Made by a program: the position numbers and the translations under genes. 64,000 bases of DNA from Neobacillus ginsengisoli (GTDB lineage Bacteria; Bacillota; Bacilli; Bacillales_B; DSM-18226), in assembly GCF_030813055.1 (NCBI RefSeq), contig NZ_JAUSTW010000006.1:248001-312000 (forward strand). Reading direction: 5' to 3'. Position 1 is the stretch's first letter; the number at the start of each line of letters is the position of its first letter. The notes under the pieces were generated by a model. The model saw only the letters and a program-made list of their open reading frames with translations, was not told the origin of the DNA and searched no databases. Below are positions 16,960 through 24,802 of this stretch, one piece after another.

Positions 16960-18486
16960 ATGATAACATTAACAGGTAACAGTTTAACCCTAGAACAAAT
17001 GAAAGAAGTATTAGTTGGTAACCAAAAGGTCCATGCTTCAGTAACAAGCATGGAGGCTGTACAAAAAAGCAGGGAAGCAGTGGAGAGAATCGTAGCAGAA
17101 TCACGTGTGGTCTATGGGATTACTACGGGTTTTGGGAAATTCAGTGATGTCCTGATTGACAAAAAACATGTTCAGGATCTTCAGCTTAATTTAATTCGTT
17201 CCCATGCTTGCGGTGTGGGCGAGCCATTCCCTGAGAATGTTGCAAAAGCGATGGTTCTTCTCCGTGCGAATGCCCTGTTAAAAGGTTTTTCCGGTGTAAG
17301 ACCTGTAGTTATTGAGAAATTATTAGAGCTGGTTAACAAAGATATCATCCCGGTGATCCCACAGCAAGGCTCACTTGGTGCAAGCGGTGATTTGGCTCCA
17401 CTTTCGCATTTAGCTTTGGTGTTAATTGGAGAGGGAGAGGTATTTTACAAAGGGAATCGCATGGATTCACTGGAAGCTTTTCAGAAAGAAGGAATCCTGC
17501 CGGTTACACTTGAAGCGAAGGAAGGCCTCGGAATTATAAATGGAACTCAAGCGATGACGGCCATGGGGGTTGTCGGTTATTTAGAGGCAGAACAACTAGC
17601 ATATGAAAGTGAATTAATCGCTTCGATGACGATTGAAGGATTAAACGGAATCATCGATGCTTTTGCAGAAGAGGTACATGTAGCGAGGGGCTATAAGCAG
17701 CAAATTGATACAGCTGCCAGAATCCGTTCTTACTTAAGTGATAGTCTATTAACAACGATGCAGGGAGAAATAAGAGTTCAGGATGCTTATTCGTTAAGAT
17801 GCATACCGCAGGTGCATGGAGCAACTTGGCAGGCCCTTGATTATGTGAAAGAAAAGTTAGAGATTGAAATGAATGCTGCTACCGATAATCCATTAATTTT
17901 TGATGATGGTGATAAGGTTATTTCCGGGGGGAACTTTCATGGACAGCCAATCGCTTTTGCCATGGATTTTATGAAAATTGCCGTTGCAGAAATGGCGAAT
18001 ATATCTGAAAGACGGATTGAACGATTAATCAATCCACAATTAAATGACCTGCCGCCATTCTTAAGCCCTGAACCAGGTTTACAATCCGGGGCCATGATCA
18101 TGCAATATGTTGCGGCTTCGCTTGTTTCCGAAAATAAAACATTAGCACATCCGGCAAGTGTGGATTCGATTCCATCATCGGCTAATCAAGAGGACCACGT
18201 GAGTATGGGAACGATTGCTTCAAGACACGCCCATCAAATTATCCAAAACACAAGAAGAGTTCTGGCTATTGAACTGATTTGTGCGATGCAGGCAGTGGAA
18301 TACCGCGGCGTCGAAAAAATGGCAACACAAACGAAAAGGTTATTTGATAAAGGGCGGGAGCAAGTTGCTTCTATTAAACAAGATCGTGTTTTTTCTAAAG
18401 ATATTGAAACCGCTGCGGCTTGGCTGAAAACAGTTGATTTCAATAAGTTTACCAAGAAATTATCTGTGGAAAATGGCTCTTATTAA
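16960..18486 (+). CDS. hutH: Histidine ammonia-lyase
   Basis: A 508-residue enzyme that deaminates histidine to urocanate, the first step of histidine degradation. The MIO prosthetic group forms from Ala-Ser-Gly in [14 protein letters not shown] at residues 141-143, the same numbering as B. subtilis HutH. This supports the ATG at 16960 rather than 16954, as does the GAGGAG spacing. Other signatures are [13 protein letters not shown] and [10 protein letters not shown]. Unusually, no hutP, hutU, hutI, hutG or permease gene is adjacent, so the rest of the pathway must be elsewhere or absent. Confidence 0.96.
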   Translation: MITLTGNSLTLEQMKEVLVGNQKVHASVTSMEAVQKSREAVERIVAESRVVYGITTGFGKFSDVLIDKKHVQDLQLNLIRSHACGVGEPFPENVAKAMVLLRANALLKGFSGVRPVVIEKLLELVNKDIIPVIPQQGSLGASGDLAPLSHLALVLIGEGEVFYKGNRMDSLEAFQKEGILPVTLEAKEGLGIINGTQAMTAMGVVGYLEAEQLAYESELIASMTIEGLNGIIDAFAEEVHVARGYKQQIDTAARIRSYLSDSLLTTMQGEIRVQDAYSLRCIPQVHGATWQALDYVKEKLEIEMNAATDNPLIFDDGDKVISGGNFHGQPIAFAMDFMKIAVAEMANISERRIERLINPQLNDLPPFLSPEPGLQSGAMIMQYVAASLVSENKTLAHPASVDSIPSSANQEDHVSMGTIASRHAHQIIQNTRRVLAIELICAMQAVEYRGVEKMATQTKRLFDKGREQVASIKQDRVFSKDIETAAAWLKTVDFNKFTKKLSVENGSY

Positions 18487-18503
18487 TAAAAAAGGTCCAA
18501 ATG

Positions 18504-18534
18504 AAAAAGGCGTGATGATGATTCACGCCTTTTA
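18504..18534. terminator. Terminator between hutH and a convergent small gene
   Basis: GGCGTGA, seven bases, TCACGCC with AAAAA before and TTTTA after, so it can work in both directions. It overlaps the stop of the minus-strand small gene. Confidence 0.85.
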
Positions 18535-18687
18535 CTCTTCTTCTACTCGATTTTTAAAAGCTTCCTGGGTTACGATTAGTTCTTCATCTTCAATCCGTTC
18601 GTGAGTCTTTTTCTCGGCTATACTGTTTTTCGGAAATTCACCCGGATGGTTCTTGTTTTTATGATTAAAATGTTCTCCGCGTGCCAA
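18532..18687 (-). CDS. Small charged conserved protein, unknown function (51 residues)
   Basis: It starts with TTG, supported by GAAAGGAG eight to nine bases upstream. The product begins ARGEHFNHKNKNHPGEFP and is rich in His, Lys and Glu, with no hydrophobic segment; the tail reads TQEAFKNRVEEE. The composition is like small Bacillus sporulation or stress proteins, but I cannot name the family. It ends inside the bidirectional terminator shared with hutH. Confidence 0.68.
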   Translation of the reverse strand: MARGEHFNHKNKNHPGEFPKNSIAEKKTHERIEDEELIVTQEAFKNRVEEE

Positions 18688-18828
18688 TCTCAACACTCCT
18701 TTCAGTCATCAAAAGTAGAATTCCCAAATCGCTCTTATAATATTACGGTTGCAAAGTATTCTATTTTATTTAAAAAATAGAACTTGGTATAATTGACACA
18801 ATGAGTAAAGTGAAAAGGAGGCCAAAAA

Positions 18829-19203
18829 ATGGATATGTTTCACATCATCTCTGAAGATCGTATAAAACAAGCGTATAAAGATGGGGAATTTGATAACCTC
18901 CCCGGTTTGGGTAAGCCAATTCAGCTAGAGGATTTATCAGGAATTCCTGAAGAATTGCGGATGGCGTATAAAATATTAAAAAATGCAGGATATACCCGGG
19001 ACGAAAGCCAATTGAGACAAGAAATGATGACGATCGAGGACTTAATCAAAAAATGTGATGACAGTAAAGAAAAAGAGAGCCTTCAAAAGAAATTAAACGA
19101 AAACCTTCTGCGCTTTAATCAAATGATGTCAAAGAGACGGGTAAAAACCAATTCTGCTTTTTTCAAAAATTACGAGCAAAAGGTTTACAGCAAATTGAAA
19201 TAA
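18829..19203 (+). CDS. DUF1992 (DnaJ homologue subfamily C28 conserved domain) protein
   Basis: A 124-residue cytoplasmic protein. The start (ISEDRIKQAYKDGEFDNLPGLGKPI) is the hallmark of DUF1992, with GIPEELRMAYKILKNAGY and a coiled-coil tail. No J-domain HPD motif is present, so chaperone activity should not be assumed. AAGGAGG before the ATG is strong. It is monocistronic. Function is unknown. Confidence 0.88.
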   Translation: MDMFHIISEDRIKQAYKDGEFDNLPGLGKPIQLEDLSGIPEELRMAYKILKNAGYTRDESQLRQEMMTIEDLIKKCDDSKEKESLQKKLNENLLRFNQMMSKRRVKTNSAFFKNYEQKVYSKLK

Positions 19204-19214
19204 ACATTAAACGC

Positions 19215-19238
19215 AAAAACACCCAAAGGGTGTTTTTT
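19215..19238 (+). terminator. Intrinsic terminator after DUF1992 gene
   Basis: AAAAACACCC, AAA loop, GGGTGTTTTT then T residues. Confidence 0.88.
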
Positions 19239-19406
19239 AATTTAATTGAAATGTGAAAACTTCCTTGCTAAAACACGCTGATTTTGCATTTTAGCTCCTC
19301 CTCCGTCGTAATTCTACTTTCACTTTACATGAGAAGTTATTATTAGTGAAATATATATTATATAAATGGTATTATTAAAAAAATTAATAATTAAAGGAGC
19401 AATGAT

Positions 19407-20294
19407 ATGTATTATGATGCACTGCGAACATTTGTCACGGTAGTGGAGGAAGGGAATTTTACAAGGGCAGCTGAAAAACGGTTAATATCCCAACCTAGCG
19501 TTAGTGTTCATATCCAAAACCTCGAGAAGGAATTTCAAACCTCGCTGTTTGTCCGTTCTCCAAAGCAGCTTCAATTAACGTCGACGGGAGAACTTCTATA
19601 TGAACGGGCCAAGCAAATCATTCAAATTTATGAAAGTACCAAGGAAGAAATTATCGCGCATCATCAATCTTTAACATTAGAGCTGAAAATTGGGGCAAGT
19701 TTCACGATTGGAGAATATGTCCTGCCTTCCTTATTAGAGGAACTTGGAAAAATCTATCCTGAAATCAAGTTGGAGGTTATCATCGGCAATACAGAGGAAA
19801 TTATTGAACATGTAAAGCTATTTCATGTCGATATAGGGCTAATTGAAGGGCAAAGCAACGATAAAAGTCTCGAAGTTTTTCCGTTTATGATAGATGAATT
19901 AAAAGTCGTGGCTTCGCCTAACCATCCACTTTCATCACAAAAGGGGGCTACCATTGAAGAACTGCAAAACCAAACATGGATTACGAGGGAAAAAGGCTCC
20001 GGGACCCGTGCCTATTTGGAACATGTATTAAGATCCCACGGATTAAAAACGAAAAATGTGATATCTATCAGCAGCACACAGGGGGTAAAAGAAGCTGTCA
20101 TTCGTGGTTTAGGCTTTTCATTAATTTCGAAATTTGCAATTGCCAGAGAGATTGAAAGCCAATATCTCTCGATAATTCCTTTAAAAGATGCCTCTTTTTT
20201 ACGTAGGTTTTCCTATGCTACCTCAAGGTTTGTGAGTAAACAAAAAGAACTGGAAGAGTTTATAAATTTACTAAAAAATAATTGGGTTAAATGA
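19407..20294 (+). CDS. LysR-family regulator, CysL/YwfK-like
   Basis: A 295-residue LysR-type activator. The N-terminal winged helix reads MYYDALRTFVTVVEEGNFTRAAEKRLISQ (split for clarity: helix-turn-helix at residues ~18-37), followed by a substrate-binding domain with KIGASFTIGEYVLPSLL and TREKGSGTRAYLE. This combination is typical of the CysL/YwfK-CbbR branch, which in B. subtilis activates sulfite reductase genes. No cysJI genes are in view, so the target is uncertain. AAAGGAG precedes the ATG. An AT-rich promoter lies upstream. Confidence 0.83.
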   Translation: MYYDALRTFVTVVEEGNFTRAAEKRLISQPSVSVHIQNLEKEFQTSLFVRSPKQLQLTSTGELLYERAKQIIQIYESTKEEIIAHHQSLTLELKIGASFTIGEYVLPSLLEELGKIYPEIKLEVIIGNTEEIIEHVKLFHVDIGLIEGQSNDKSLEVFPFMIDELKVVASPNHPLSSQKGATIEELQNQTWITREKGSGTRAYLEHVLRSHGLKTKNVISISSTQGVKEAVIRGLGFSLISKFAIAREIESQYLSIIPLKDASFLRRFSYATSRFVSKQKELEEFINLLKNNWVK

Positions 20295-20301
20295 TTAATT
20301 G

Positions 20302-20381
20302 GAAAAAATAAAAAAGCCGGTGAAGTGGTGACTAAAAAAGAATCACTCTTCCCTAGCTTTTTGTTCTGATTTTGCCGGCTT
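20302..20381 (-). terminator. Minus-strand terminator-like hairpin with long loop
   Basis: AAGCCGG and CCGGCTT arms, with 54 bases between them, followed on the minus strand by TTTTTTATTTTTT. It would end a transcript reading from about 20520 towards 20300. Confidence 0.5.
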
Positions 20382-20483
20382 ACACATTCGATCTAGTAAA
20401 AAACCGAAAAATATCATAAAGCCGATTGGAATCGAGTAGTTTAAGACATGTAAAAGAGTCGTAACCGCATCACTCCATATTAT
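20343..20483 (-). pseudogene. Small membrane-peptide reading frame lacking a start codon
   Basis: On the minus strand a frame reading WSDAVTTLLHVLNYSIPIGF, then MIFFGFLLDRMCKPAKSEQK, ends at TGA (20343) within a terminator. It has one hydrophobic helix and a basic tail, like a real small membrane protein. No ATG/GTG/TTG precedes W in frame; ATG GAG lies one base out of frame just upstream, so loss of one base would join it. A TATAAT box (about 20530, minus strand) is upstream. It may be a frameshifted remnant or chance. Confidence 0.3.
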
Positions 20484-20937
20484 TTAAATATTAAAAATAT
20501 TATGACTTTTGTAATATTACTTTCATTATATGCTGATTGACATAAAAAAGACAAATTTATTCGTTATATTAAAAAGGGGTAAAACTTAGGATTTTCCCAC
20601 AAAATGAAAAGCAAAAAATTAGCCTACTTATTGAAAAAGTTTATAAAAATTTCCAGAAATTGCAGACAAAAAGGGGGGATTCGACTGAAATTACCTCTTT
20701 TTTTCATTATTTTTACAAGAATCAGTGGTCAAAATGGTTATTTTGGATAATTTAACCAAGTAATTTGTAGAAATATAGACTATTTTGTGAGAAAAAATGA
20801 TTAGAATTTTTTGAAAAATTGACAAAATCTAACACCCTACTAAAAAAGGACTATATATAATGTAAATATAATTCGGAATTAAGTAATTAGCCCTATCGGG
20901 ATAGAGAAATAAAAAGGTATGAAGCTGATAGTAAGCA

Positions 20938-21042
20938 ATAACGGAAACAGAAAAAGGCAAACCTATTGAAAAAGAGGGACGCAAAGCCGAGGATCTAAGG
21001 TAATGTAGATTGCTATGATGGCCGGGCTACCTGGGATACGAA
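20938..21042 (+). ncRNA. Cyclic-di-GMP-I (GEMM-I) riboswitch
   Basis: The conserved core is present in order: AAAAAGGCAAACC, a GAAA-type loop helix, GGGACGCAAAGCC (tetraloop receptor strand), then P3 closing with CTATGATGGCCGGGCTACC. This is the class I c-di-GMP aptamer as I know it. It ends only about ten bases before the SD sequence AGGGGG of the sinI-like gene, and no terminator stem with U-run lies between them, so control of translation initiation is more likely than attenuation. Whether ligand turns the gene on or off cannot be read from the sequence. Confidence 0.92.
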
Positions 21043-21064
21043 ATGTATTTTAGGGGGTAAGATT

Positions 21065-21217
21065 GTGGTGGTAGAAACGGAAAGAAAAGTAGAAAGAATG
21101 GATGAGGATTGGGTCGCATTAATTTTAGAGGCAAAAGAACTAGGAATTACGAAAGAATCGGTTCGTGATTTTCTAAAACAGAAGGATGTAAAAGAACGGT
21201 TAATTGAAAACCGATAA
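21065..21217 (+). CDS. sinI: SinI-like antirepressor of SinR, preceded by c-di-GMP riboswitch
   Basis: A 50-residue protein beginning with GTG (AGGGGG seven bases upstream). The core DEDWVALILEAKELGITKESVRDFL matches the SinI antirepressor domain that dimerises with SinR and pulls it off DNA. In B. subtilis sinI lies directly upstream of sinR on the same strand; here the two are convergent, with a shared terminator between them. The in-frame ATG at 21098 would cut into the domain and has no ribosome binding site. Expression is presumably set by c-di-GMP through the leader aptamer (inference). Confidence 0.85.
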   Translation: MVVETERKVERMDEDWVALILEAKELGITKESVRDFLKQKDVKERLIENR

Positions 21218-21233
21218 TTTACATACGCAAAAC

Positions 21234-21285
21234 AAAAAAGCATTTCTACAAATGATGTTACTATTTGTAGAATGCTTTCTTCTTT
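21234..21285. terminator. Bidirectional terminator between sinI and sinR
   Basis: AAAGCATTTCTACAAAT and ATTTGTAGAATGCTTT form a 16-bp stem with one bulged T. It is flanked by an A-run (AAAAAA) and TCTTCTTTT. Confidence 0.88.
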
Positions 21286-21302
21286 TGTAAACATGCCTGA
21301 GT

Positions 21303-21632
21303 CTATTGGTTGTTATTCTGGTTAATGCGCCACTTATTAAATTCAAGGAAATCTCGAAATTGCTCCTTGGATACTCCGGAATTCATTGCTTCTTTGACAA
21401 GATTCATCCAATCGCTGTCTAAATCCTCTTTATTAATTTGTTCAAGGATTAAATTCTCAACAGGGACGCTTAAAACAGAGGAAATCTTTTCAAGAACCTG
21501 TATTGAAGGGTTACTTTGCAAATTTCTTTCAATAGCACTTAAATAAGATTTAGCGACCCCTGCTTGATCCGCAAGTTCAGATAGTGACATCTTTTTTTCT
21601 AATCGTAATTTTTTTATTCGTTCACCGATCAT
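21303..21632 (-). CDS. sinR: SinR-like master repressor of biofilm genes
   Basis: A 109-residue protein with the length and two-domain layout of SinR (111 in B. subtilis). The N-terminal XRE helix-turn-helix reads MSLSELADQAGVAKSYLSAI with ERNLQSNPSIQVLEKIS. The C-terminal helical hook DLDSDWMNLVKEAMNSGVSK, QFRDFLEFNKW is the part that contacts SinI. SinR represses matrix genes (eps, tapA) in relatives. The AT-rich upstream region contains several CGAAC/GTTCG half-sites but no proven operator. It faces the sinI-like gene. Confidence 0.92.
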   Translation of the reverse strand: MIGERIKKLRLEKKMSLSELADQAGVAKSYLSAIERNLQSNPSIQVLEKISSVLSVPVENLILEQINKEDLDSDWMNLVKEAMNSGVSKEQFRDFLEFNKWRINQNNNQ

Positions 21633-21769
21633 TGAGACTCACACACCCATTTTTATTTATATATATACGATAATTTTATCAAAAAGAATGAAAAAGTTCC
21701 ATATTACGAACGAATTATTTTGAACCAAAAAACGAACATTAAACATCATTATAGCGATTAGAGGTTAAA

Positions 21770-21902
21770 AATCACACGAAAAGGCAGCAATTAATTGCAG
21801 TTGCTTGGAAAAATTATTAGATAGCGATAATATAAAGAGAGTGTTCCCAAAACTCTCCTTTAATATTAAAGTTCGTGTGATTAAGAGAAATCTTTCACGA
21901 AC
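21770..21902 (+). other. Nested inverted-repeat element, candidate structured leader RNA
   Basis: AATCACACGAA (21770) and TTCGTGTGATT (21872) form an 11-bp perfect outer stem. Inside are GCAGC/GTTGC, ATTAT/ATAAT and AAAGAGAGT/ACTCTCCTTT hairpins. The 3' outer arm (GTTCGTG at 21871) can instead pair with CACGAAC at 21896-21902, giving mutually exclusive folds. A G-U pair in one inner stem favours the plus strand as RNA. It fills most of the 318-bp gap between divergent sinR and the aminopeptidase gene. A DNA-level element, such as a MITE relic, is possible. Confidence 0.4.
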
Positions 21903-21950
21903 GATAACGCTTAGTATACATAAAAATAATTAAAAAAGGCTGGGAAGAAA

Positions 21951-22697
21951 ATGATTGTACTTAAGTCTGTTCGGGAAATTGAAGCCATGAAAAAAGCAGG
22001 AGAAATACTTGCTACATGTCATAAAGAAATAGCCAAATTGATTAAACCCGGCATTACAACTTGGGAAATTGACGAGTTTGTTGAAAAGTTCCTGAGAGAG
22101 CATCAGGCCACCCCTGAACAAAAGGGGTATAAAGGCTATAAGTATGCAACGTGTGCAAGTATAAATGATGAAATCTGTCATGGTTTTCCACGAAAGGAAC
22201 CGTTAAAGGAGGGAGATATTGTTACGGTTGATATGGTCGTAAAATACAACGGTGCATTGGCTGATTCTGCGTGGTCATATGCAGTCGGTAATGTCTCTGA
22301 AGAAACAGTTCATTTATTAAAAGTGACAAAACAGGCTTTGTATAAGGGAATAGAACAATCAGTTGTAGGAAACCGGATTGGGGATATAGGTCACGCAATT
22401 CAAGTCTACGTTGAAAGCGAAGGCCTATCAGTTGTCCGTGATTTTATTGGCCATGGAATTGGTGCTGTGATTCATGAGAAGCCGGATGTACCGCATTACG
22501 GTCTGCCTGGAAAAGGGCCTAGGATCAAGGAAGGTATGGTTTTTACAATTGAACCGATGGTGAATATCGGACTGTATCAAACGAAAATGGATGACAACGG
22601 CTGGACCGCAAGAACGGTTGACGGCAAATATTCAGCGCAATATGAGCATACAATTGCCATCACCAAAGATGGACCGATCATCTTAACTGAACAATAA
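21951..22697 (+). CDS. map: Methionine aminopeptidase, type I (YflG-like)
   Basis: A 248-residue M24 metallopeptidase that removes N-terminal methionine from new proteins. Metal ligands appear as D in VTVDMVVKYNG and DSAWSYAVG, H in GHGIGAVIHEKPDV, E in FTIEPMVNIG and E in QYEHTIAI. The length equals the second B. subtilis enzyme YflG rather than the one in the ribosomal protein operon, so the genome probably has two copies. The ribosome binding site is modest (AAAAAAGG with a long spacer). It is monocistronic, downstream of an unusual inverted-repeat leader. Confidence 0.94.
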   Translation: MIVLKSVREIEAMKKAGEILATCHKEIAKLIKPGITTWEIDEFVEKFLREHQATPEQKGYKGYKYATCASINDEICHGFPRKEPLKEGDIVTVDMVVKYNGALADSAWSYAVGNVSEETVHLLKVTKQALYKGIEQSVVGNRIGDIGHAIQVYVESEGLSVVRDFIGHGIGAVIHEKPDVPHYGLPGKGPRIKEGMVFTIEPMVNIGLYQTKMDDNGWTARTVDGKYSAQYEHTIAITKDGPIILTEQ

Positions 22698-22814
22698 AAG
22701 AAAAGCGCCCGTTTAGCAAAGTAAACTAGTCGCTGGGCGCTCCTCGGAAAAGCTAACGCTTTTCCTTCGTGCGATGTATCGCTTCCGAAGCTGACTCTTG
22801 TGGAGCTAGACAGT
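22698..22814. repeat. Structured intergenic repeat-like element after map
   Basis: AGCGCCC/GGGCGCT (22704-22741) and GGAAAAGC/GCTTTTCC (22746-22765) are perfect stems in tandem. They are followed by GCGATGTATCGC and the tail GTGGAGCTAGACAG. It is GC-richer than its surroundings. The arrangement recalls dispersed Bacillaceae intergenic repeats ending in TGTCTAGCTCC on the other strand; the first stem may act as the map terminator. Copy number was not measured. Confidence 0.5.
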
Positions 22815-22853
22815 AATCAGTTCAAAAATTTTTATCTTCTTAATTATTAAAAG

Positions 22854-22881
22854 AGAGGATGTCCCAAGGCGGTCATCCTCT
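22854..22881 (-). terminator. Terminator of the yfkK-like gene
   Basis: Minus strand AGAGGATG, 12 bases, CATCCTCT, followed by CTTTTAATAATT directly after the stop codon. Confidence 0.75.
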
Positions 22882-23106
22882 TTATTTCTTGCGAAGATTT
22901 CCCAGTTCTTCAGCAAGGGCTTGCATTTCACTTGGACTAAACGAATTTTTTCTTAATACCATTTCATAGATTTCTTTTAATTCTTCATACATTTCCTCAT
23001 CGAAGTGTGAAGGTTTAATGGCCCCGAAATTTAATACCTTTAATCTTTCTTTTATTTGTTCAATCATATATTCGACATTTTCTACGGATTTTTGTGATAA
23101 ATTCAC
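22882..23106 (-). CDS. yfkK: UPF0435/DUF1128 protein YfkK
   Basis: A 74-residue cytoplasmic helical protein. The segments KSVENVEYMIEQIKERLKVLN and SFSPSEMQALAEELG are diagnostic for the YfkK/DUF1128 family. Function is unknown. The GTG at 23106 is preferred to the GTG at 23115 because AAAGG lies at a proper distance. It belongs with the yfkI/H/F/E/D block by synteny with B. subtilis. Confidence 0.88.
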   Translation of the reverse strand: MNLSQKSVENVEYMIEQIKERLKVLNFGAIKPSHFDEEMYEELKEIYEMVLRKNSFSPSEMQALAEELGNLRKK

Positions 23107-23342
23107 TCCGGTCACCCTTTCTGAATTAATAATCCCATCTTTTCATGTTAAAAAGTATATGTCAATATAAAAACTGTCAAGACAACTTTCCTTTGCTTTT
23201 GATGAAAATAGAGGATAAAATTTTTCAATTGGACTTGCATAGGTTTTCCGCTTAAAGCAAAATGGATGTTGAGATGAAGTTTGGTATTATTTTCTTTATG
23301 TAATGATGGATGATAAATAATGTAGTGAAAGGAGAGGTTAAG

Positions 23343-23723
23343 ATGACGAGGAAAAATCAATTTTGGAAAGGGATGCTATTCGGAGCAATCGCGGGTGGTG
23401 CTTTAAGCTTATTGGACAAACAAACCCGAAGTGTAATGAAGGAAAACCTTCAGAATGCAACGGATCAGGCATCTTATATTTTACGAAACCCTGGAGAAAT
23501 TTCTAAAAAAGTTAAAGGAACAGCGGTAAAAATTAAATATACCGTTGAGCAGGTTAGTGAAGATATCAACTACATTATAGGAAAAGTTGATGAATTGAAG
23601 GAGCTAACCCCACAAGTAACAGATATGTTGAAGGATACTAAAGATGCCTTCTCAAAAAGTGAGGAAAATGAACTATTTGAAGATATTCTTGGAGAAGATG
23701 ACAAAGATTTAACAAGACAATAA
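23343..23723 (+). CDS. YtxH-like protein (YfkI position)
   Basis: A 126-residue protein. A short hydrophobic N-terminal glycine-rich segment (MLFGAIAGGALSLLDKQTR) is followed by a long amphipathic, coiled-coil-prone helix and an acidic tail, as in YtxH-domain and gas-vesicle-like accessory proteins. AAAGGAGAGG fixes the ATG at 23343, downstream of the longer open frame. It is 13 bp from the YihY-family gene and is probably co-transcribed with it. The position corresponds to yfkI of B. subtilis. Confidence 0.8.
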   Translation: MTRKNQFWKGMLFGAIAGGALSLLDKQTRSVMKENLQNATDQASYILRNPGEISKKVKGTAVKIKYTVEQVSEDINYIIGKVDELKELTPQVTDMLKDTKDAFSKSEENELFEDILGEDDKDLTRQ

Positions 23724-23736
23724 AGGAGACGTGGAA

Positions 23737-24573
23737 ATGGAAAGAGTAGGGAATGTTCGATCCTCTTTAATAAAATTGCTATGGCACCGAATTGAAGAAG
23801 ATGATCTCACGGGGCTATCTGCCCAACTGGCCTATTTTTTTCTGCTTTCACTGTTTCCATTGCTGATTGTTTTATTAACGCTTCTTCCGTATATTTCGAT
23901 TCCACATCAGGATATTCTTGGACTGTTTAGTGGTTTTGCGCCCGCAGAGGTAATGGATCTAATTGAAAGTAATATTACTTATGTAATGAATAATCGGAAT
24001 GGCGGATTGCTTTCTTTCGGGATTATCGGAACCATTTGGTCGGCCTCGACCGGTATTAGTGCGATAGTGAGGGCTTTTAATAAGGCATACAATGTGGAGG
24101 AAAGCCGTTCCTATTTTGTTGCTCAGGGAATGTCTATCTTGTTGACATTCGGGGCGATTTTTGTATTTATCCTCGCTATTGTTCTACCTGTTTTTGGAAA
24201 AGCAATTGGTATCTTTCTGTTTTCTAAACTAGGATTTGCAAATGAATTTTTAACTGTTTGGAAAGCCTTAAGCTGGCTTGTAAGCACAATCATTTTGTTT
24301 CTCATTTTTACTATCCTGTATTGGATTACTCCGAATGTGAAATTGCGTTGCCGAAGTGCCTTTCCGGGCGCGACATTTGCCACGATCGGCTGGATTATTT
24401 CCTCTTTGGGTTTGTCTTTTTATGTTGAGAGAATTAGCAACTATTCGCTCACATATGGCGGGATTGGGACGATCATTGTCCTAATGATTTGGTTGTACAT
24501 ATCTGCTTTCATTATTATTATTGGCGGAGAAATCAATGCTTTTTATACTGAAAGGAGTAAAACGAACTGCTAA
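23737..24573 (+). CDS. yfkH: YihY/BrkB-family membrane protein (YfkH-like)
   Basis: A 278-residue integral membrane protein with six hydrophobic segments. The family phrases LTGLSAQLAYFFLLSLFPLL, SASTGISAIVRAFNKAYNVEE, RSAFPGATFATIGWI and YGGIGTIIVLMIWLYISAF are all present. The older name ribonuclease BN is wrong for this family; the transported substrate, if any, is unknown. The ATG at 23737 has the better spacing from GGAG than the GTG at 23731. It follows the YtxH-like gene closely. Confidence 0.9.
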   Translation: MERVGNVRSSLIKLLWHRIEEDDLTGLSAQLAYFFLLSLFPLLIVLLTLLPYISIPHQDILGLFSGFAPAEVMDLIESNITYVMNNRNGGLLSFGIIGTIWSASTGISAIVRAFNKAYNVEESRSYFVAQGMSILLTFGAIFVFILAIVLPVFGKAIGIFLFSKLGFANEFLTVWKALSWLVSTIILFLIFTILYWITPNVKLRCRSAFPGATFATIGWIISSLGLSFYVERISNYSLTYGGIGTIIVLMIWLYISAFIIIIGGEINAFYTERSKTNC

Positions 24574-24657
24574 TTTCCCTTCATTTCCCTTTATGAAAAC
24601 TACCTATTTGTTCAAACTATGATTGGGGAGTAATTATAAAAAAGGGAGGTTTTCATT

Positions 24658-24762
24658 TTGACAAAACATACAAAAAAAGATGGCGGCACAAAACAAAAAG
24701 GGAAAGCTCGTCCGAAGCATAAGACTTCAGGATCTGCAAATGGTTCAAATGGCTATCATTAA
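24658..24762 (+). CDS. 34-residue basic hydrophilic peptide, unknown
   Basis: It starts with TTG eight bases after a strong AAAGGGAGG site. The peptide TKHTKKDGGTKQKGKARPKH ends SANGSNGYH; it is highly basic, without hydrophobic residues, like minor small acid-soluble spore proteins, but I cannot assign it to one. It is followed at once by a strong terminator. Confidence 0.62.
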   Translation: MTKHTKKDGGTKQKGKARPKHKTSGSANGSNGYH

Positions 24763-24768
24763 TAATAG

Positions 24769-24797
24769 GACCGGGTGATTTTTCACCCGGTCTCTCT
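24769..24797. terminator. Terminator after the 34-residue gene
   Basis: GACCGGGTGA, TTTT, TCACCCGGTC: a 10-bp GC-rich stem followed by a pyrimidine tract. The convergent pfeT gene ends just beyond it. Confidence 0.85.
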
Positions 24798-24802
24798 CTT
24801 CT

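Noticed and set aside
20604..20750. 48-codon plus-strand frame (MKSKKLAYLLKK...) upstream of the c-di-GMP riboswitch
   Set aside because: No ribosome binding site at the ATG; a good AAAGGGGGG site lies inside but precedes only a CTG. AT-rich composition makes a chance frame likely.
20821..20875. Promoter for the riboswitch-sinI transcript
   Set aside because: TATAAT occurs at 20856 and 20867 and TTGACA at 20819, but no pair has 16-18 bp spacing, so no specific promoter is called.
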